64,000 nucleotides of DNA from Prorocentrum cordatum (GCA_963575745.1 CAUYUJ010018493.1:709561-773560); one strand, 5' to 3'. Counted from the first letter of the stretch, positions 1 through 11,039 are shown. Notes: generated from the letters alone by a model not told the origin. A program made the numbers and translations.

Positions 1-260
1 GTTCGCCATCGCTCGCTCCTCTTGCTTCTCCTCCGCCTTCTCCTTTCCCGCCCCCCCCTCTCCCTCCTTCTCCTGAAGCGGTCGCCACCGCTCCGCCCAA
101 GCGATCCCAATCGCTCCTCCTCCTAAAGCGGTCGCCGCTGCGCCGCCCGAGCGACCCCCGTCGCCCCCGCCCCCCCCATCCGCCGCCTAAAGCAGTCGAC
201 CCCTTTCGCCCCCCCCCCGCGGACCAAGCGATCACCGTCGCTTCGCGCCGCCCCCTGCTG
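1..260. repeat. Cluster of short imperfect palindromes, AGCGATCG-N-CATCGCT type
   Basis: About eight copies of an imperfect dyad of roughly 16 bp (for example GCGATCACCGTCGCT and GCGGTCGCCACCGCT), spaced about 25-40 bp apart in C-rich filler. The same motif recurs at about 2510-2890 and 8030-8800. No coding potential is visible. Function is unknown; the half-site symmetry could be a protein-binding dyad or a small hairpin. Confidence 0.6.
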
Positions 261-316
261 CGGCGATCCACATCGCCCCACGGCCCCCCGCGGCGCGGGG
301 CGTCCATTCTTGTTTG

Positions 317-2485
317 TTAGCGGCGGGCGCGCGCGATGATGCGGTCATCACTCCTCCAGCGCCGCGCCCAAGCTGACGCCGCCAGGTCGGCGCCGGCGAG
401 CTTGATTGCGAGGGGCTCGTGGATCGCGCGGCCAGCGCCAACGCCGCCCTCGCGCTCGCCGTAGATCTCGACACCGCGCGCAACGACGCGTGACTCGCCC
501 GAAATGGCGGCGCGCGCGTCGACGAGAAAGCTCTCGCCACCGCGCGAGCGAAGGACCTCGCCCACATTGAACAGGGCCCCCTCCCAGCGCAGCGACGCCG
601 CTCAGCGACGAAGCAGTCGAGCTGCTCGCGCGCCCTGACCAGGGTTGCGGCGTTCGCTTGTGTTGGGCGGCGCTGAAGGGGGCGCCTTCAAACATGCCCC
701 AACGCAAGCGGCACGCTCACGGGAGATGGGGGCGGGCGGGTGGCGGGGTGGGGAGCGCGGTGGGGTGGGGAGGTGGCGAGGAGCTCCTGCGCCGCGTTGC
801 GCAGCGCGCAGCGGTGCTTCGGCTTGACGAAGCGGAGGCCGTGCGCCCGCGGGTGGAGGCCAAAGTGGACCTCGGCAGTCGCGATGAAGTCCCCCTTGCT
901 GGGGGCGGGTAGCCCGCGCTCGGCCCGCGGGAAAACGTCCGCCATCAGGCCGCGCGCGCGCGAAAGGAAGCCAGTTCGCGCTCGAGCGACGCAATGCCAG
1001 CGACGCGCTCCTCGGCGCACGCCAGCATGACGCGCGGCAAAGGAGACCACCTCGCTCGCGCCAGATTTGAACGACTTCTTACACGCGGTCTCGCGTCCAG
1101 TCGCGAACGCTGGCCATGTCGCCGTCGAGGCGCCAAATGAGAACCAGCGAAGCGCGTGCTCGCGCAAGCCGGCGAACGAAATGCCTGCCTTGCGTTTGCG
1201 CGCGCCCAGGGACGCGAACGCTTCCCGACCGATGATGCCATTGCTCCAAAGTTTGTGCGCGGAGACGGACGTCAATGCTGACGGCCGCACCGCGCTCCGC
1301 AGCTCGCGGTCTCCGAGCAGCGCGTTAGCGTGGAAACTGAAGCCGCTGGCTACCTCCAGCGCCTTGAACTCAGCCATTGACAGGTGGCCCGCCTGCGCGG
1401 CGAAATCGCCCCAGAGCCCTGCGCCTCGTCGTCTGGCGGCGTCGGAACGCGCGAATTCGCGGCAACGCACGTCTGCGAAATAGTTGTCGTCGTCGCCCGC
1501 GACGCGGGCGCCTCTTCTGATGATGTTCTTGCGCTGCATGCGCGGCCGCCAGCCGCTGGCGCCTTCCATCCTGAATGCGCCTTCGCGGGCGCCCACGTCG
1601 GCGAAAATTCGGAACTGGCGCGCCTGAATCAGCGCCGAGGTGCCGTCGGCCCACAGCGCGCGCGCCAGCGGTCGCCAACCTGATGCGAGCGAGGAGCATG
1701 TTCTTTAGGGGGGGCCGACCGACGCAGCCGACGCCGCCGTCCACGCCGCTGGCCAGCTTCGAGCGCAGGGCGCCCAAGGGCAGCCGCAACTCTTCCCGGC
1801 GGAGCACGTCGCTGCCGAACTCCAAGAAGCTCAAGGACATCATCCAGAACTTCGGATAGTTCCGCGGCGCCAGCGCGTCGCCCGGCGTGATCTCGTCCAA
1901 GTATAGCACCATTGTAAGCGGCGTGCCATCCCCAACTGCCCGCGCGATCGTCGACGCGCGCTCTGGGCGCTCTCGGCACGCGTGCCGCAACAAGTTGCCG
2001 ATGCGACTGACGTGCCAATGGACAGGCGTCTCGACTTGTTTGACCACTGGGAGCTCGATCGTTGCGCCGATGCTGTCGTGCGCCGCGGTAACAGCGGAGC
2101 TGACCGCACTGCGAGATACCGATGCAGCGCGATCCGGGTCATCGGCGATTTTCTTCGCGAGGCGCACGAGTGCCCTGGCAGTGGTGCCTGGCGCGGCGAC
2201 GAGCTCGCCCAATCGGGGGCGCTCGACGGCGCGCGCGCCTGGCGGCGAGGCCCAAGAAGTCATTGCCACGGGCCAGGATGGCCCCCCACTGCCTCGCCGC
2301 CAGGTAGTCCGCGACGGCCGTGCTTGCACGCCTTCAACGGGATGAGCTCCGCGCGTAAACCTCCTTCCTCTTGGAGCAGCCCCAGGGCCACAGGCCGCAA
2401 GAAGGCCACAGGGCCACAGGCACTGGAGCACCGCCCAATCGACGTCAAGCACCTGCGAAACGGCGCAGGTCGCCGTCTGCGCCAT
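317..2485 (-). pseudogene. Decayed transposase-like gene (family I)
   Basis: Conserved-looking protein stretches occur in order on the minus strand but in different frames. A first part around 2050-1750 contains VLYLDEITPGD followed by a hydrophobic run and LRREELRLPLGALRS. After a frame change at about 1600-1500 comes a part containing HANALLGDRELRSAVRP, then KPKHRCALR near 830, then LDCFVAERR near 610, then a last shift into FNVGEVLRSRGGESFLVDARA ending at 317. The order (DExTPG block, then a KPKH block, then a FVAER block) matches, from memory, a multicopy transposon-derived family common in dinoflagellate assemblies. At least two frame changes without obvious splice sites favour a pseudogene; unrecognised introns are the alternative. 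No leader relic is seen upstream. Confidence 0.55.
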
Positions 2486-2509
2486 CGACCCGACGCTGCT
2501 CTGCGTGAT

Positions 2510-2890
2510 TGATCATGCGCCTAGTCGCGCAAGCGATCGCACTCGCTATAAACAGGACCCTTCCCCTGATCTACCTCCGTCGATCGTGCCGACCGCATCC
2601 ATCAAACGATGGGCATCGCTGCCCCTCCGTCTCGCGCCCGCCCCACTCCGCCCCTCCGCCCCAAGCGATCGTCATCGCTGCGCCCCGTGCCCCCCGCAAT
2701 GCTCAAAAATTCCCCCCGCCGTCAGTCATTATAGCGGTCGGCATCGCTACGTCGCGCCCTGAGCGATCACCATTGATGCCCTCGCACCCGCGGCGATCGT
2801 CATCGCTGGCCCACTCACCCACCCACGTCTACCACCGCCATTGCGGCATCACCCACCGTCATCGATCGACATCGCTACAAGCGCGCAACT
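2510..2890. repeat. Second cluster of AGCGATCG-N-CATCGCT palindromes
   Basis: Six or more copies of the same short dyad seen at 1-260 (for example AGCGATCGTCATCGCT) lie just upstream of the family I pseudogene in its own orientation. The rest of the stretch to about 3290 is C- and GC-rich and holds no convincing gene. Confidence 0.6.
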
Positions 2891-3293
2891 ATCGCACAAG
2901 CACCAACCGCTGCGCGAACCGCAGTCGGCGAGGAGAGGCGAGGGGGGCGCGGCGCGTCGAATCCCAACCCGCCCACGCCTGGAACTGACGGGCGCGGCGC
3001 GGAGCAAATGCGCCGCGCCGCGCGAAAATGATTCGGCGGCGCCGCCCGCTGGAAGCCGATCGCCGACAGCCTCGCGGCCCGCGGGGCAACGCCCCCCCGA
3101 CCGCACTCGGGCCCGCTCTGGCGCGCCTCCCGAGCCCCTCTTCGGCTGCGAGGCCGCCCGCGTGCCGCTCGACGGCGGCGCCGCTCGACGGCGCCGCTGG
3201 GGCTGCCGCCGCCGCGGGCGCCCCCTGCGCCCGCGCCCGCGGACTGCGCCGGGCCGGCCCCCAGAGAGACGTCGGTGCGGGCGCTCGCCTGCC

Positions 3294-4023
3294 TCAATCG
3301 CACATGACGGCCAGGCTCTTGCACGTGGGCGTGATGAGCACCGCCTGTGCGCTCGCCCGGTTCGTGGCGTCGGTCACGTCCGTTGAAGACCGGCAGAACG
3401 CGCTCGGGCCCTTCTTCCTGGAGCCCACCTTGGCAGCAATCTGCGCCATCTCTTGGAAGTTGCGCAGCTTCGTCTGCGCCGAGGAGGTGATGCCCGCGGG
3501 CAACTTCTATGCCGCGGATGAGCTCAGCGACGTCTCAAACTTGTTCAGCGGGACAACGATCTTCGCCTGCGCGAGCGGCGCGCGAGCGATGGGGAGCGCC
3601 GAGAACGGATTCGGGCGGGCTGGAGGAGGGGGGGGAGGAGGAAGGGGATGAGGATGACGAGGGCCATCGCCACCTGCGCCCGCGTCGCCAAGAGGAGCTG
3701 CGCTGCGTTATCCTTCTCGGCTTCCTTCTTCTGCCCCTCGCGAACTTTCGTCTCCACGACCCCTTGGCCGCCTCGTGGCGCGGCGACTCGCTGCCCGAGC
3801 GGCCGCTGCTGATGCGGCTGTCGCCGCGGCTGTTGCTGCGGCTCTTGCTGCTGCTGGATGGGCGCGCCTCATTGTGTTTCTTGCCCTCCTCATGGGCGTC
3901 GACGTCGCGCGCTCTCTTCTTTGCGATGGCCGTGCCGGTCTTGGCGTTGCCCTTGCTGCTCGTGGCGATGCATTTGCTCATGTTGCCAATGTCCGTGTGT
4001 GGGTGTGTCCGTGCCCTTCTCAT
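3294..4023 (-). pseudogene. Basic-rich C-terminal region of a multi-exon gene, interrupted
   Basis: On the minus strand, a basic segment (about 3985-3780, with AKKRARDVD resembling a nuclear localisation signal and a Ser/Arg run) is followed, one frame over, by VETKVREGQKKEAEKDNAAQLLL near 3750-3660, then by AQAKIVVPLNKFE near 3570-3530, and after an in-frame TAG and apparent frame changes by a clean 69-residue end (KLPAGITSSAQTKLRN to AVMCD, stop at 3294). The blocks read as one protein if two small frame changes at about 3535-3505 are allowed. It may be the 3' part of the AT-hook/zinc-finger locus at 6333-7722, with the 78-bp minisatellite in between as intron. Function is not known. Confidence 0.45.
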
Positions 4024-4409
4024 TGCGGTGCTTGCGGTGCTTTCTGATATTGGCTGGGTCCGTGTTCTTGCCCGCGTGGTGCTTGCGGTGCTTACTGCGC
4101 TTGGCTAGTCCGCGCCCTTGCCCTCGTGGTGTGCGTGGGCGTCCGTGTCCGTGTTTTTGCGGTTATTGTGCTGCGTGCTCGCGCCGGTGTTCTTGCCCTT
4201 GTGGCGCGTAGCGCTCGCATTCTGCGACCGTGCCAGTTCTGCTCTGATCATTGCATCGCTCGAAATGCGTTATTGCTTCTGTCGGCATCGGGGCCCCTCT
4301 CTCTCGCCGTGCCTATTTTTCCCCGACATCCTGAGCGGGGTTCTTGTTTTCCCAGAGCACCCCCCGCGCCCCCCGCACCCCGCCCCCCCCCCCACCCCTC
4401 CAGGGAGGC

Positions 4410-5262
4410 CCGCCTGAGCGAGAGGGTATCGGACACCCATGCTATTCACGCGGTTTCGCGCCCTTCCCACCTCTCCAGGGAGGCCCCGCCTGAGCGGGGG
4501 GGGCATCGGAAACTTACATTATTTACACGGTTTCGCGCCCCTCCCGTCCCTCCAGGGAGGCCCCGCCTGAGCGAGGAGGGCGTCGGAAACCCATGCTATT
4601 CGCATGGTTTCGCGCCCCTCCCGCCCTTCCAAGGAGGCCCCGTCTGAGCCAGGAGGGCGTTGGAAACCCATGCTATTTACATGGCGTCGCGCCCCATCCC
4701 TCCTCTGAAGGGGGGCCCCGCCTGAACGAGGGGGGGCATCGGACACCCGCGGTATTTACTTGGTTTCGCGCCCCTCCCGCCCCTCCAGGGAGGCGCCGCC
4801 TGAGCGAGGAAAGCATCGGAAACCCGTGCTATTCAAATGGTTTCGCGCTCCTCCCACCCTTCCAGGGGGGCCCCGCCAGCGCGAGGAGGGCGTCGGAAAC
4901 GCATGCTACTCACATGGCCCCGCGCCCCCCCCATCCCCCCTGGGGGGCCCCGCCTGTGCGAGGAGGGCATCCGAAACCAATGCGATTTACATTGTTTCGC
5001 CCCCCCCCCCCCCCCCCCCCCCTCCCTCCAAGGGCGCCCCGCCTGAGCGAGGCGGGCATCGGAAACCCGCGCTATTTACATGGTGCCGCGCCCCTCGCGC
5101 CCCTCCAGGGGGGGCCCGCCCGAGCGAGGAAGGCGTCGGAAACCCAAGCTACGCGCGCGGTTTCGCCCCCCTTTTCCACCCTTCCAGAGGAGGGGGGGGG
5201 GGGGGGGGGGGCGTCTGAGCGAGGAGGGCATCGGAAGCCCGCGCTATTCAAATGGCGTCGCG
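4410..5262. repeat. 78-bp minisatellite, block 1 (about 11 copies)
   Basis: Eleven successive copies of a unit near 78 bp. The recurring landmark GGAAACCCATGCTATT begins near 4430, 4508, 4586, 4664, 4742, 4819, 4895, 4972, 5062, 5138 and 5234. Each unit also carries GGTTTCGCGCCCCTCC and a CCTCCAGGGAGG self-complementary core. Since 78 is 26 codons, all frames stay open for long distances, which explains the long Pro/Gly/Arg ORFs here; I do not regard those as genes. Confidence 0.9.
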
Positions 5263-5263
5263 C

Positions 5264-5360
5264 CCCCCCCCCCCCCCCCCCCCCACGCGCGCGCGCGCAC
5301 GCGCGCGCGCCCGCCCACCCGCGCACGCACGCACGCGCGCACGCGCGCGCACACACACGC
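5264..5360. repeat. Poly-C run followed by an alternating CG/CA tract
   Basis: About 20 C residues followed by alternating purine-pyrimidine DNA (CGCG and CACG runs) to about 5360. Such a tract can adopt Z-DNA (established behaviour of alternating CG/CA). No gene seen. Confidence 0.8.
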
Positions 5361-5460
5361 TGACATGGGTGAAAGGGGAGGGAGGGGGGGGGGGCATCAC
5401 CTATCCATTTCACGTCCTACTCCTCCCACTGAGGAGGGCGAGGAGGAGGGGGAGTTCTGC

Positions 5461-5950
5461 GATGAGGAAGGCTTCGTCATGATGATGGTGATGACGATGG
5501 TTATGCTGCAGTTCACGATGACGATGACGATGGCGATAATGGTGATGGACGATGACGATGGCGATAAGGGCAATTATGACGACGATTATGCTGATGATGA
5601 TGATGATGATGACGATGATGATGATGACGATGATGACAGCGACGGCGACGACGAGGATGATGATGCAGATGCTGGTGATGATGGCGATGCTGCAGCTGAT
5701 GCTGACTTTGCCGGTGCTGTTGATGATGGCGACGATGCTGCTGATGATGATGACGTCGACGATGATGCGGGCGATGATGGTGGTGATGATGACGATGATG
5801 GCGACGACGATGATGATGATGACGATGACGCTGACGATGATGCTGAAGGTGATGAGGAGGATGATGATAATCATGGTCATGGTGATGAAGATGCTGACGA
5901 TGATACGGATGATGATGATGATGATAACGATGATACTGCTGCTGCTCTTC
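5461..5950. repeat. GAT/GAC trinucleotide array
   Basis: About 490 bp of degenerate GATGATGAC repeats. It reads as poly-Asp on the plus strand and poly-Ile/Val/His on the minus strand. It splits the 78-bp minisatellite into two blocks. Interpreted as a non-coding microsatellite. Confidence 0.9.
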
Positions 5951-5999
5951 GCCATCATCCATCTCGCTCTCTTCCCCCCCCCCCCCTCTTCCTCCTCCT

Positions 6000-6215
6000 G
6001 GAGGGCGCCGGAAAACAATGCAGTTTACGCGGTTTCGCGCCCCCCCCCCCCCCACCCCACTCCTCCAGAAAGGCCGCGCTTGAACGAGGAGGGCCGCGGA
6101 AAGCGCGACTCTTTGCCAGGTTTTGCAGCCCTCCCCCCCCTTCCAGCGGGGCCCCGCCAGAGCGAGGGGGGCATCGAGAAAGCGTACTATTTACAAGGCT
6201 TCGTCTCCTGAGACC
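6000..6215. repeat. 78-bp minisatellite, block 2 (about 3 copies)
   Basis: Three more diverged units of the minisatellite at 4410-5262 (landmarks near 6010, 6098 and 6175), in the same orientation, resume after the GAT array. The array was therefore probably continuous before the trinucleotide expansion. Confidence 0.8.
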
Positions 6216-6332
6216 TGTCCTGCCTCCTCCTTTCTTTCGTCTGTCCTTTCGTGGGTACTTACTCGTTCGATGAGCGTCTCCTTCGCGTCGATGTTGTCGT
6301 ATCCCATGGGCCCCGCGAAACCGTTAATATCT

Positions 6333-6851
6333 TTATGTGGGGAAGCCCGTTAGCACCATTTCTTGCGGTTGTTGCCCGGCACGGGCGTCGTGGGTTTCGT
6401 CTTGCCCATCATCGGCTTCACCTCCTGATTCTGGTGGGCGCCCTTCTTCGTCATCGCTGGGCGCCTCCTCTTCGCCCCTTTCGAACCCGTCGGCTTCCTC
6501 CTCTCCGCGCTCGTCGCAATCGCCCTTATCCGAGTGGTCGGTCGCGCCGCAGACGCTTTCCCCCGCGTCGCTCGCCTCCGCAACAGCGCCGCAGCGAGCG
6601 CCCGCGTTGTTGAAGGCAGCTGGCTTCTTCTTCTTCTTCTTCAGAAGGCTGCCGACGTCGTTGTCATCGTCGCCCTGCTCGGATGCCCCTGCTTTCGTTG
6701 CCTCGGCCGTCGTGGTCTCTGCCCCCCTGCCGCGCTGCTGCCCCCGCCCCTCGATCTCGTGGACCTCGACCCTGTAGCGCCCCCCAAAGACTGGGTGGGG
6801 CACGGTGTCCGTGGAACTCCACGGGGGGCCCTGCATTTTACGCCCAGGCAA
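6333..6851 (-). CDS. Acidic exon of a probable multi-exon nuclear protein
   Basis: The minus-strand frame begins near 6800 after a plausible acceptor (CCCACCCAG, then TCTTTGGGGGGC) with FGGRYRVEVHEIEGRG, then a Lys run (LLKKKKKKPAAF) and a Glu/Asp/Gly-rich tail ending at 6333. Composition and frame-specific bias look like coding sequence. It lies just downstream, in transcript order, of the AT-hook/zinc-finger exon and is taken as the next exon of that gene. No catalytic motif is visible. Confidence 0.45.
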   Translation of the reverse strand: MPGRKMQGPPWSSTDTVPHPVFGGRYRVEVHEIEGRGQQRGRGAETTTAEATKAGASEQGDDDNDVGSLLKKKKKKPAAFNNAGARCGAVAEASDAGESVCGATDHSDKGDCDERGEEEADGFERGEEEAPSDDEEGRPPESGGEADDGQDETHDARAGQQPQEMVLTGFPT

Positions 6852-7722
6852 CGGGAAGGGCCCGCCGCGCTGGGCGCGGCGCCGCCCCTGTTCTGCAAAA
6901 GGTCTCCATCGTGGACTTTCTCAGCCAGAGCGCATTCTCATCGGCCTGCGCGAATTCCTGCAGCCGCGCTTTCTTCGGCCCCCACTGGCCCAACCTCGCG
7001 ACCTGCACCCCGCGAGCGCTGCAGAGCCTGCACCTGGTGATCTGGCCTCTTTTCGTGACCATTATCGGGTAGCTCCCCATCGCGTCGCAAAGCTGGTTGC
7101 ATCCCTCGCAGCAGTGCGCGGCGCCCACTGCTTCGAACGAAAACTGCTTCGCCGCGCCGCGGGCCTCCGCCGTCTCACGGCGACGCAGGCTGCTGAGCGC
7201 CGCGAATGAGCCCGCCGCGAACTTCGTCGGCTCGACGCGGTAGCCCCCCCCCGGCCGTCTTGACGATCTTCGGCGGGAACGATGCGACTTGCGCCCTCCT
7301 GGCCCGCTCCTGGCCCGCTGCCCCATGTCCGCGTACTTCGGCGAGTTGCCCTCCGCCACTCCTGCCGCGGGTGCATTCGCCGCCGCCGCCGCCGCGCTGG
7401 ATGCCTTCGCCGCCGCCGCGCGGGGTGCCTTCGCCAACGCCGTAGGTGCCTTCGCCACCGCCGCGCTGGCTGCCTTCGCCACCTGAGCCGCGATGGTTGC
7501 CTTCGTCTTCGTGGCCGCCAAGACCTTGACCTCCTTCGGCGGGCGGCCACGCGGCTTTCCGAGGACCGCTGGGGCGTCGCCAGCCTCGTCGCCGCCATCG
7601 GCGTCGATTGCCCCGGCGTCGCTTGCAGCGGCGCCCCCCGCCTCGACGCCGCGCGCGCGGCCTGCCGCCGCCGCGTCGCCCGCCGCGGCGCCGCCCGCGC
7701 CAAGGCCGAAGTCGGCAAGCAT
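6838..7722 (-). CDS. AT-hook and paired-cysteine exon of a probable DNA-binding protein
   Basis: The open frame continues upstream of 7722 into an Ala-rich stretch reaching about 7990. It contains an AT-hook core (GKPRGRPPKEV) near 7560, an Ala/Lys-rich region resembling linker histone tails (about 7540-7400), and then a cysteine block HCCEGCNQLCDAMG followed about 15 residues later by RCRLCSARG, which could bind zinc. The next residues, GQWGPKKARLQEFAQADENALWLRKSTMETFC, look like a short helical domain. From memory, similar paired-CxxC domains are repeated in dinoflagellate proteomes, but no function is assigned. One frame change near 7270 may be an indel or an intron. Downstream exons at 6333-6851 and 3294-4023 probably belong to the same gene. 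Confidence 0.5.
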   Translation of the reverse strand: MLADFGLGAGGAAAGDAAAAGRARGVEAGGAAASDAGAIDADGGDEAGDAPAVLGKPRGRPPKEVKVLAATKTKATIAAQVAKAASAAVAKAPTALAKAPRAAAAKASSAAAAAANAPAAGVAEGNSPKYADMGQRARSGPGGRKSHRSRRRSSRRPGGGYRVEPTKFAAGSFAALSSLRRRETAEARGAAKQFSFEAVGAAHCCEGCNQLCDAMGSYPIMVTKRGQITRCRLCSARGVQVARLGQWGPKKARLQEFAQADENALWLRKSTMETFCRTGAAPRPARRALPVAWA

Positions 7723-8045
7723 GGCCTCGCGCAGGCTTGCGTCGGCATTCGGACCCGCGGACGTCAGCGTCGCGGCGCCGTCGCTGTCACTCTCTGCCTT
7801 CGCGGCGCCGTCCGCGGCGACGCCGGCCGCGGCGCCGTCTGCCGCGGCGGCGTCGGCCGCGGCGGCGTCGCCTGCGGCGGCGCCGGGCGCGGCGGCGGCC
7901 GCGGCGTCGGCCGCGGCGGCGGCCGCGGCGGTCGCGACGCGCAGACCGCGCGCGCGGGATGCGCGATCGCCCGTTCGCCGCGACCGCCACCTTTACTTGC
8001 AGCGGCAGTGGCGAACAACCAAGCGATTTCCATCGCTGGGTTACT

Positions 8046-8440
8046 TACCGCGCCTTAGTATCACACGTACGACAAGTTTAGCACAATGATATAGGATTGT
8101 TGCTAACGTACTGTTATGCTGGTGTTACCTCAAGTTACCTTGGGACTTCAAGCCCCAAGGCAACACAACGATACCACGCGCATACAACAAGTTATCTTGA
8201 ACTAAAGCATGGTTTAGTCCAAGACAACATGCTATATGTTTTGCATGTTGGGAAGTTACCTTTCCCTATACCATATTCGACTTAGCTATGTCATGATATA
8301 TTTATGTTATCCTGGGAGCGTGCATTACAACACCATATAAGATAACATTCAGATAACAAGAATATGTTAATATGATAACATGAGGAAGTACTTCCGCTAC
8401 TTGTGATACTTACCAGGGCCACATGTGTACTTACGCCAAG
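8046..8440. other. AT-rich island with repeated GTTATC/GATAAC motifs
   Basis: A sharp drop in GC relative to both flanks. GTTATC or GATAAC occurs at least four times (about 8306, 8341, 8352, 8374). Similar islands lie at 39560-39730 and 57835-58010. No gene is seen. It may be a boundary or regulatory region between minus-strand genes (inference). Confidence 0.6.
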
Positions 8441-8444
8441 TGGA

Positions 8445-8800
8445 TGCCACCGAGCGCGATCACCATCGCTACCACTAGCGATCGCCATCGCTATCCGTCT
8501 CTGGGCGCCCTCCCCATCAAAACCCGCATCGCATCGGCAACGCATTCCTCATCGCCGACCCCATCACTCCTTCGAGCGTTCGCCATCGCTACACCCGCGA
8601 TCGCTCGCGATCGCTGCGCCATACCCTTCCGCGCCCCCCGCCGCCGCCCCCGCTTCCCCCCCCCCCCCCGCCCCCCCCCCCCCCCCCCCCCCATGAACAG
8701 ACGTCGCGCCCCCCCCCTCCCCCCCCCCTCCATTAAGCGATCGAGACCGCTAACCCAAGCGATCGACCTCGCCAACCGAAGCGATCGACATCGCCCTCCA
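8445..8800. repeat. Third cluster of AGCGATCG-N-CATCGCT palindromes with a poly-C tract
   Basis: About nine copies of the short dyad (for example AGCGATCGCCATCGCT near 8479 and AAGCGATCGACATCGCC near 8780), interrupted by a C-rich tract at about 8648-8692. One more isolated copy is at about 8034. No coding potential. Confidence 0.65.
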
Positions 8801-9845
8801 ACCCTGGGCCTCCACCCTCCACGCCGTCCATTCGGATGGAGCGGAAGGTTCTGTTTTTCGTGCGAATTCTATATGATTTCGCAGAGTTTTCACGAGATCC
8901 TGGAAGTTATGTGAGTTATTAGTTATACGTGCGGGTAGCATGCGGTTACGGCGCCGGCCACCCCATCCCGTCGATGCGGTAGAGGGCCGATCCACGATGT
9001 CCGCAAGGGCTGCCCCTCCTCCGACGTTGGACGAACTTCGCCCTCTAGGGGCCCCGTTCCCGCGGGCCCCAGGGCAGTCAAAAATCAACCCACAGATCGA
9101 TGACTCATGTTTCCTATCAGGACTTCGAGGGTCGCGTTTTGAAAAATGAAAACATCGGACGTCTGGGGATCGAGCAGACCTCGTGCGTCGGGGGCCGCAT
9201 CCCCCTCCCCCCTTGGCGTGATCATTACGGAAGGAGGGGCGAGGGAGGGGTGTGCCGAATTGGGGGTGGAACCGCATGCGAACGCCACCACTGGGGCCTT
9301 CGGTGGAGCTCCCTACGGGGTCATGATCTAATGGCTAGCAAGATTGACAGTCGTCCAGCAGTTGTTACGGGCACAGACAGGACATCGCGGAGGGACAGGG
9401 GTTTAGATGTCATTAAACGCGCGGGCGCGCCATTTCATCTCCGAAGGTGCATGCGCCTCGCGCCGTGCATAATTCAAATGGCGTGCACGCCATTCTCCTG
9501 TGCGCCCGCCCGCAACAGGTTCCATCCTTCAGGCGGAGGTTATGTATAAACCTCCGTGTCAAAAGGGGATCGACCACTCGGTCGCGTCGCAAATAGGGAG
9601 AAGGAGCATGTGTATACATATATAGTTATTAGCACATACAAACCGCCACCGATCGACGTGCACAGGAGATGGGAATGTCCGCGGCGGTTTTTTCTTTCCC
9701 GATCGCATGCGCAATAGTACTCAGCTGCACGGTGTGGCCCACGCGACTATTGCGTGAAGCCATGCAGCTCCAAGTTGTTGAAACATTATGTTTCAACTAG
9801 TTGTTAAACATCCCAACGCTTAGGAACGGAGAGGGGATGCATGTA
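8801..9845. other. Gene-poor stretch with one dispersed 93-bp repeat copy
   Basis: No convincing gene on either strand. At about 9205-9330 there is a single copy of the dispersed minisatellite (core GGGGCCTTCGGTGGAGCTCC) that forms arrays at 13455-13800 and 16800-17420. Confidence 0.5.
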
Positions 9846-9849
9846 TAAA

Positions 9850-10250
9850 ATATGTATGCGTATCATGTGCACACATGCATACGAACATACATACATGCAT
9901 ATATAACGAATTGCATGCATACATACATACATACATACATACATACCTACATACCTACAGACCTACATACCTACATACCGACATACCCACCTACCTACAT
10001 ACCTACATACATACATAAATACCTACATACATACATACATACATACATGCATACATTACACACATACATACGCACATGCATACACTTACACACATACACA
10101 CATACATACACACATACATACACACACATACATACATACATACACACATGCATACATACACACATACATACATACACATACATACAGACAGACATGCATA
10201 CATACATACGTGTATGCATGCATACACGCCTACAGACATACATGTCTACT
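9850..10250. repeat. CATA/CACA microsatellite
   Basis: About 400 bp of CATA tetranucleotides with CACA and CTAC variants. Long His/Tyr/Thr and Met/Cys/Val ORFs on the two strands are artefacts of the repeat. Confidence 0.95.
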
Positions 10251-10624
10251 ATACGTGGCATCAATGGAGCGCCATTTCAACCGCATCTGGCTAGTCGTCG
10301 TAGATCACTGTACACTCATGCACGTCCACTCTGAGAGCCACGCGTGAGCGAGAGGGGATATTTCCAACGATCGCGACGCACATCGGCTCGCGGCCAATGG
10401 TGGGGCGGAGCGCGCCCCGACGGAGGTGCCAACGGAGGAGGCGGAGGAGGGGGGAGTGGGGGCTGAGGGGAGGTCGTCGCCGGGGTCCCCGGAGAAGTCA
10501 CTGGGGTCGAGTGTGCTTGAGTGTGTGAATGCATGTGCGTGTGTGCCTGAGTGCGTGAGCGCGTGCGTGCGCGCGTCCGTGCCTGAGTGTGTGAGCAGGG
10601 GGGGGAACAATCAGGCGTCTGAAC

Positions 10625-10815
10625 ATGACGCGGCGGGCATCGGCCCACTATAGAATACTGCGGCGGACATCTGACGTCGCATTGCAGCGTCGGCCCTCTA
10701 TAGAATACTGCGGCGGACATCTGACGTCGTGATGTTAACAGCGTCGGCCCTCTATAGAATACTGTGGCGGACATCTGACGTCGTGATGTTAACAGCGTCG
10801 GCCCTCTATAGAATA
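10625..10815. repeat. 50-55 bp tandem repeat, about 3.5 copies
   Basis: Copies of a unit with CGGCCCTCTATAGAATACTG start near 10641, 10691, 10744 and 10799. Each unit contains GACGTC; two copies also carry GTTAAC. A CTATAGAATA core recurs once per unit. No gene is seen between 10250 and 11400. Confidence 0.85.
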
Positions 10816-10956
10816 TTCGGTCAGCGCGGTGGGGCCGCTCCCTCAATCGACCCCCCCGCCCTTCCAGTGCGCCTCGCGCCCCCAGAGCACCCCGCCAGAG
10901 TATGATGACTGCAAGACATGCGCGATCAGGCAGATCCCGAACCTGTGCAGAACCCA

Positions 10957-11008
10957 AGCATCTTCGCACATCGACCTGGTAGTTGCCAGGTCGATGTACG
11001 AAGATGCT
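10957..11008. repeat. Near-perfect inverted repeat (23-bp arms, 6-nt loop)
   Basis: Left arm 10957-10979 starts AGCATCTTCG; right arm 10986-11008 ends CGAAGATGCT. The arms pair with one mismatch around the loop TAGTTG. Could form a stable hairpin or cruciform. Confidence 0.9.
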
Positions 11009-11039
11009 CCGCGTGGCAGTGGGTTTGAAAACACCTGCG

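Noticed and set aside
5080-6273. 397-codon plus-strand frame with a long poly-Asp section
   Set aside because: It is the 78-bp minisatellite plus the GAT array read in frame; no non-repeat protein sequence, no relic, and equally long frames on other strands.
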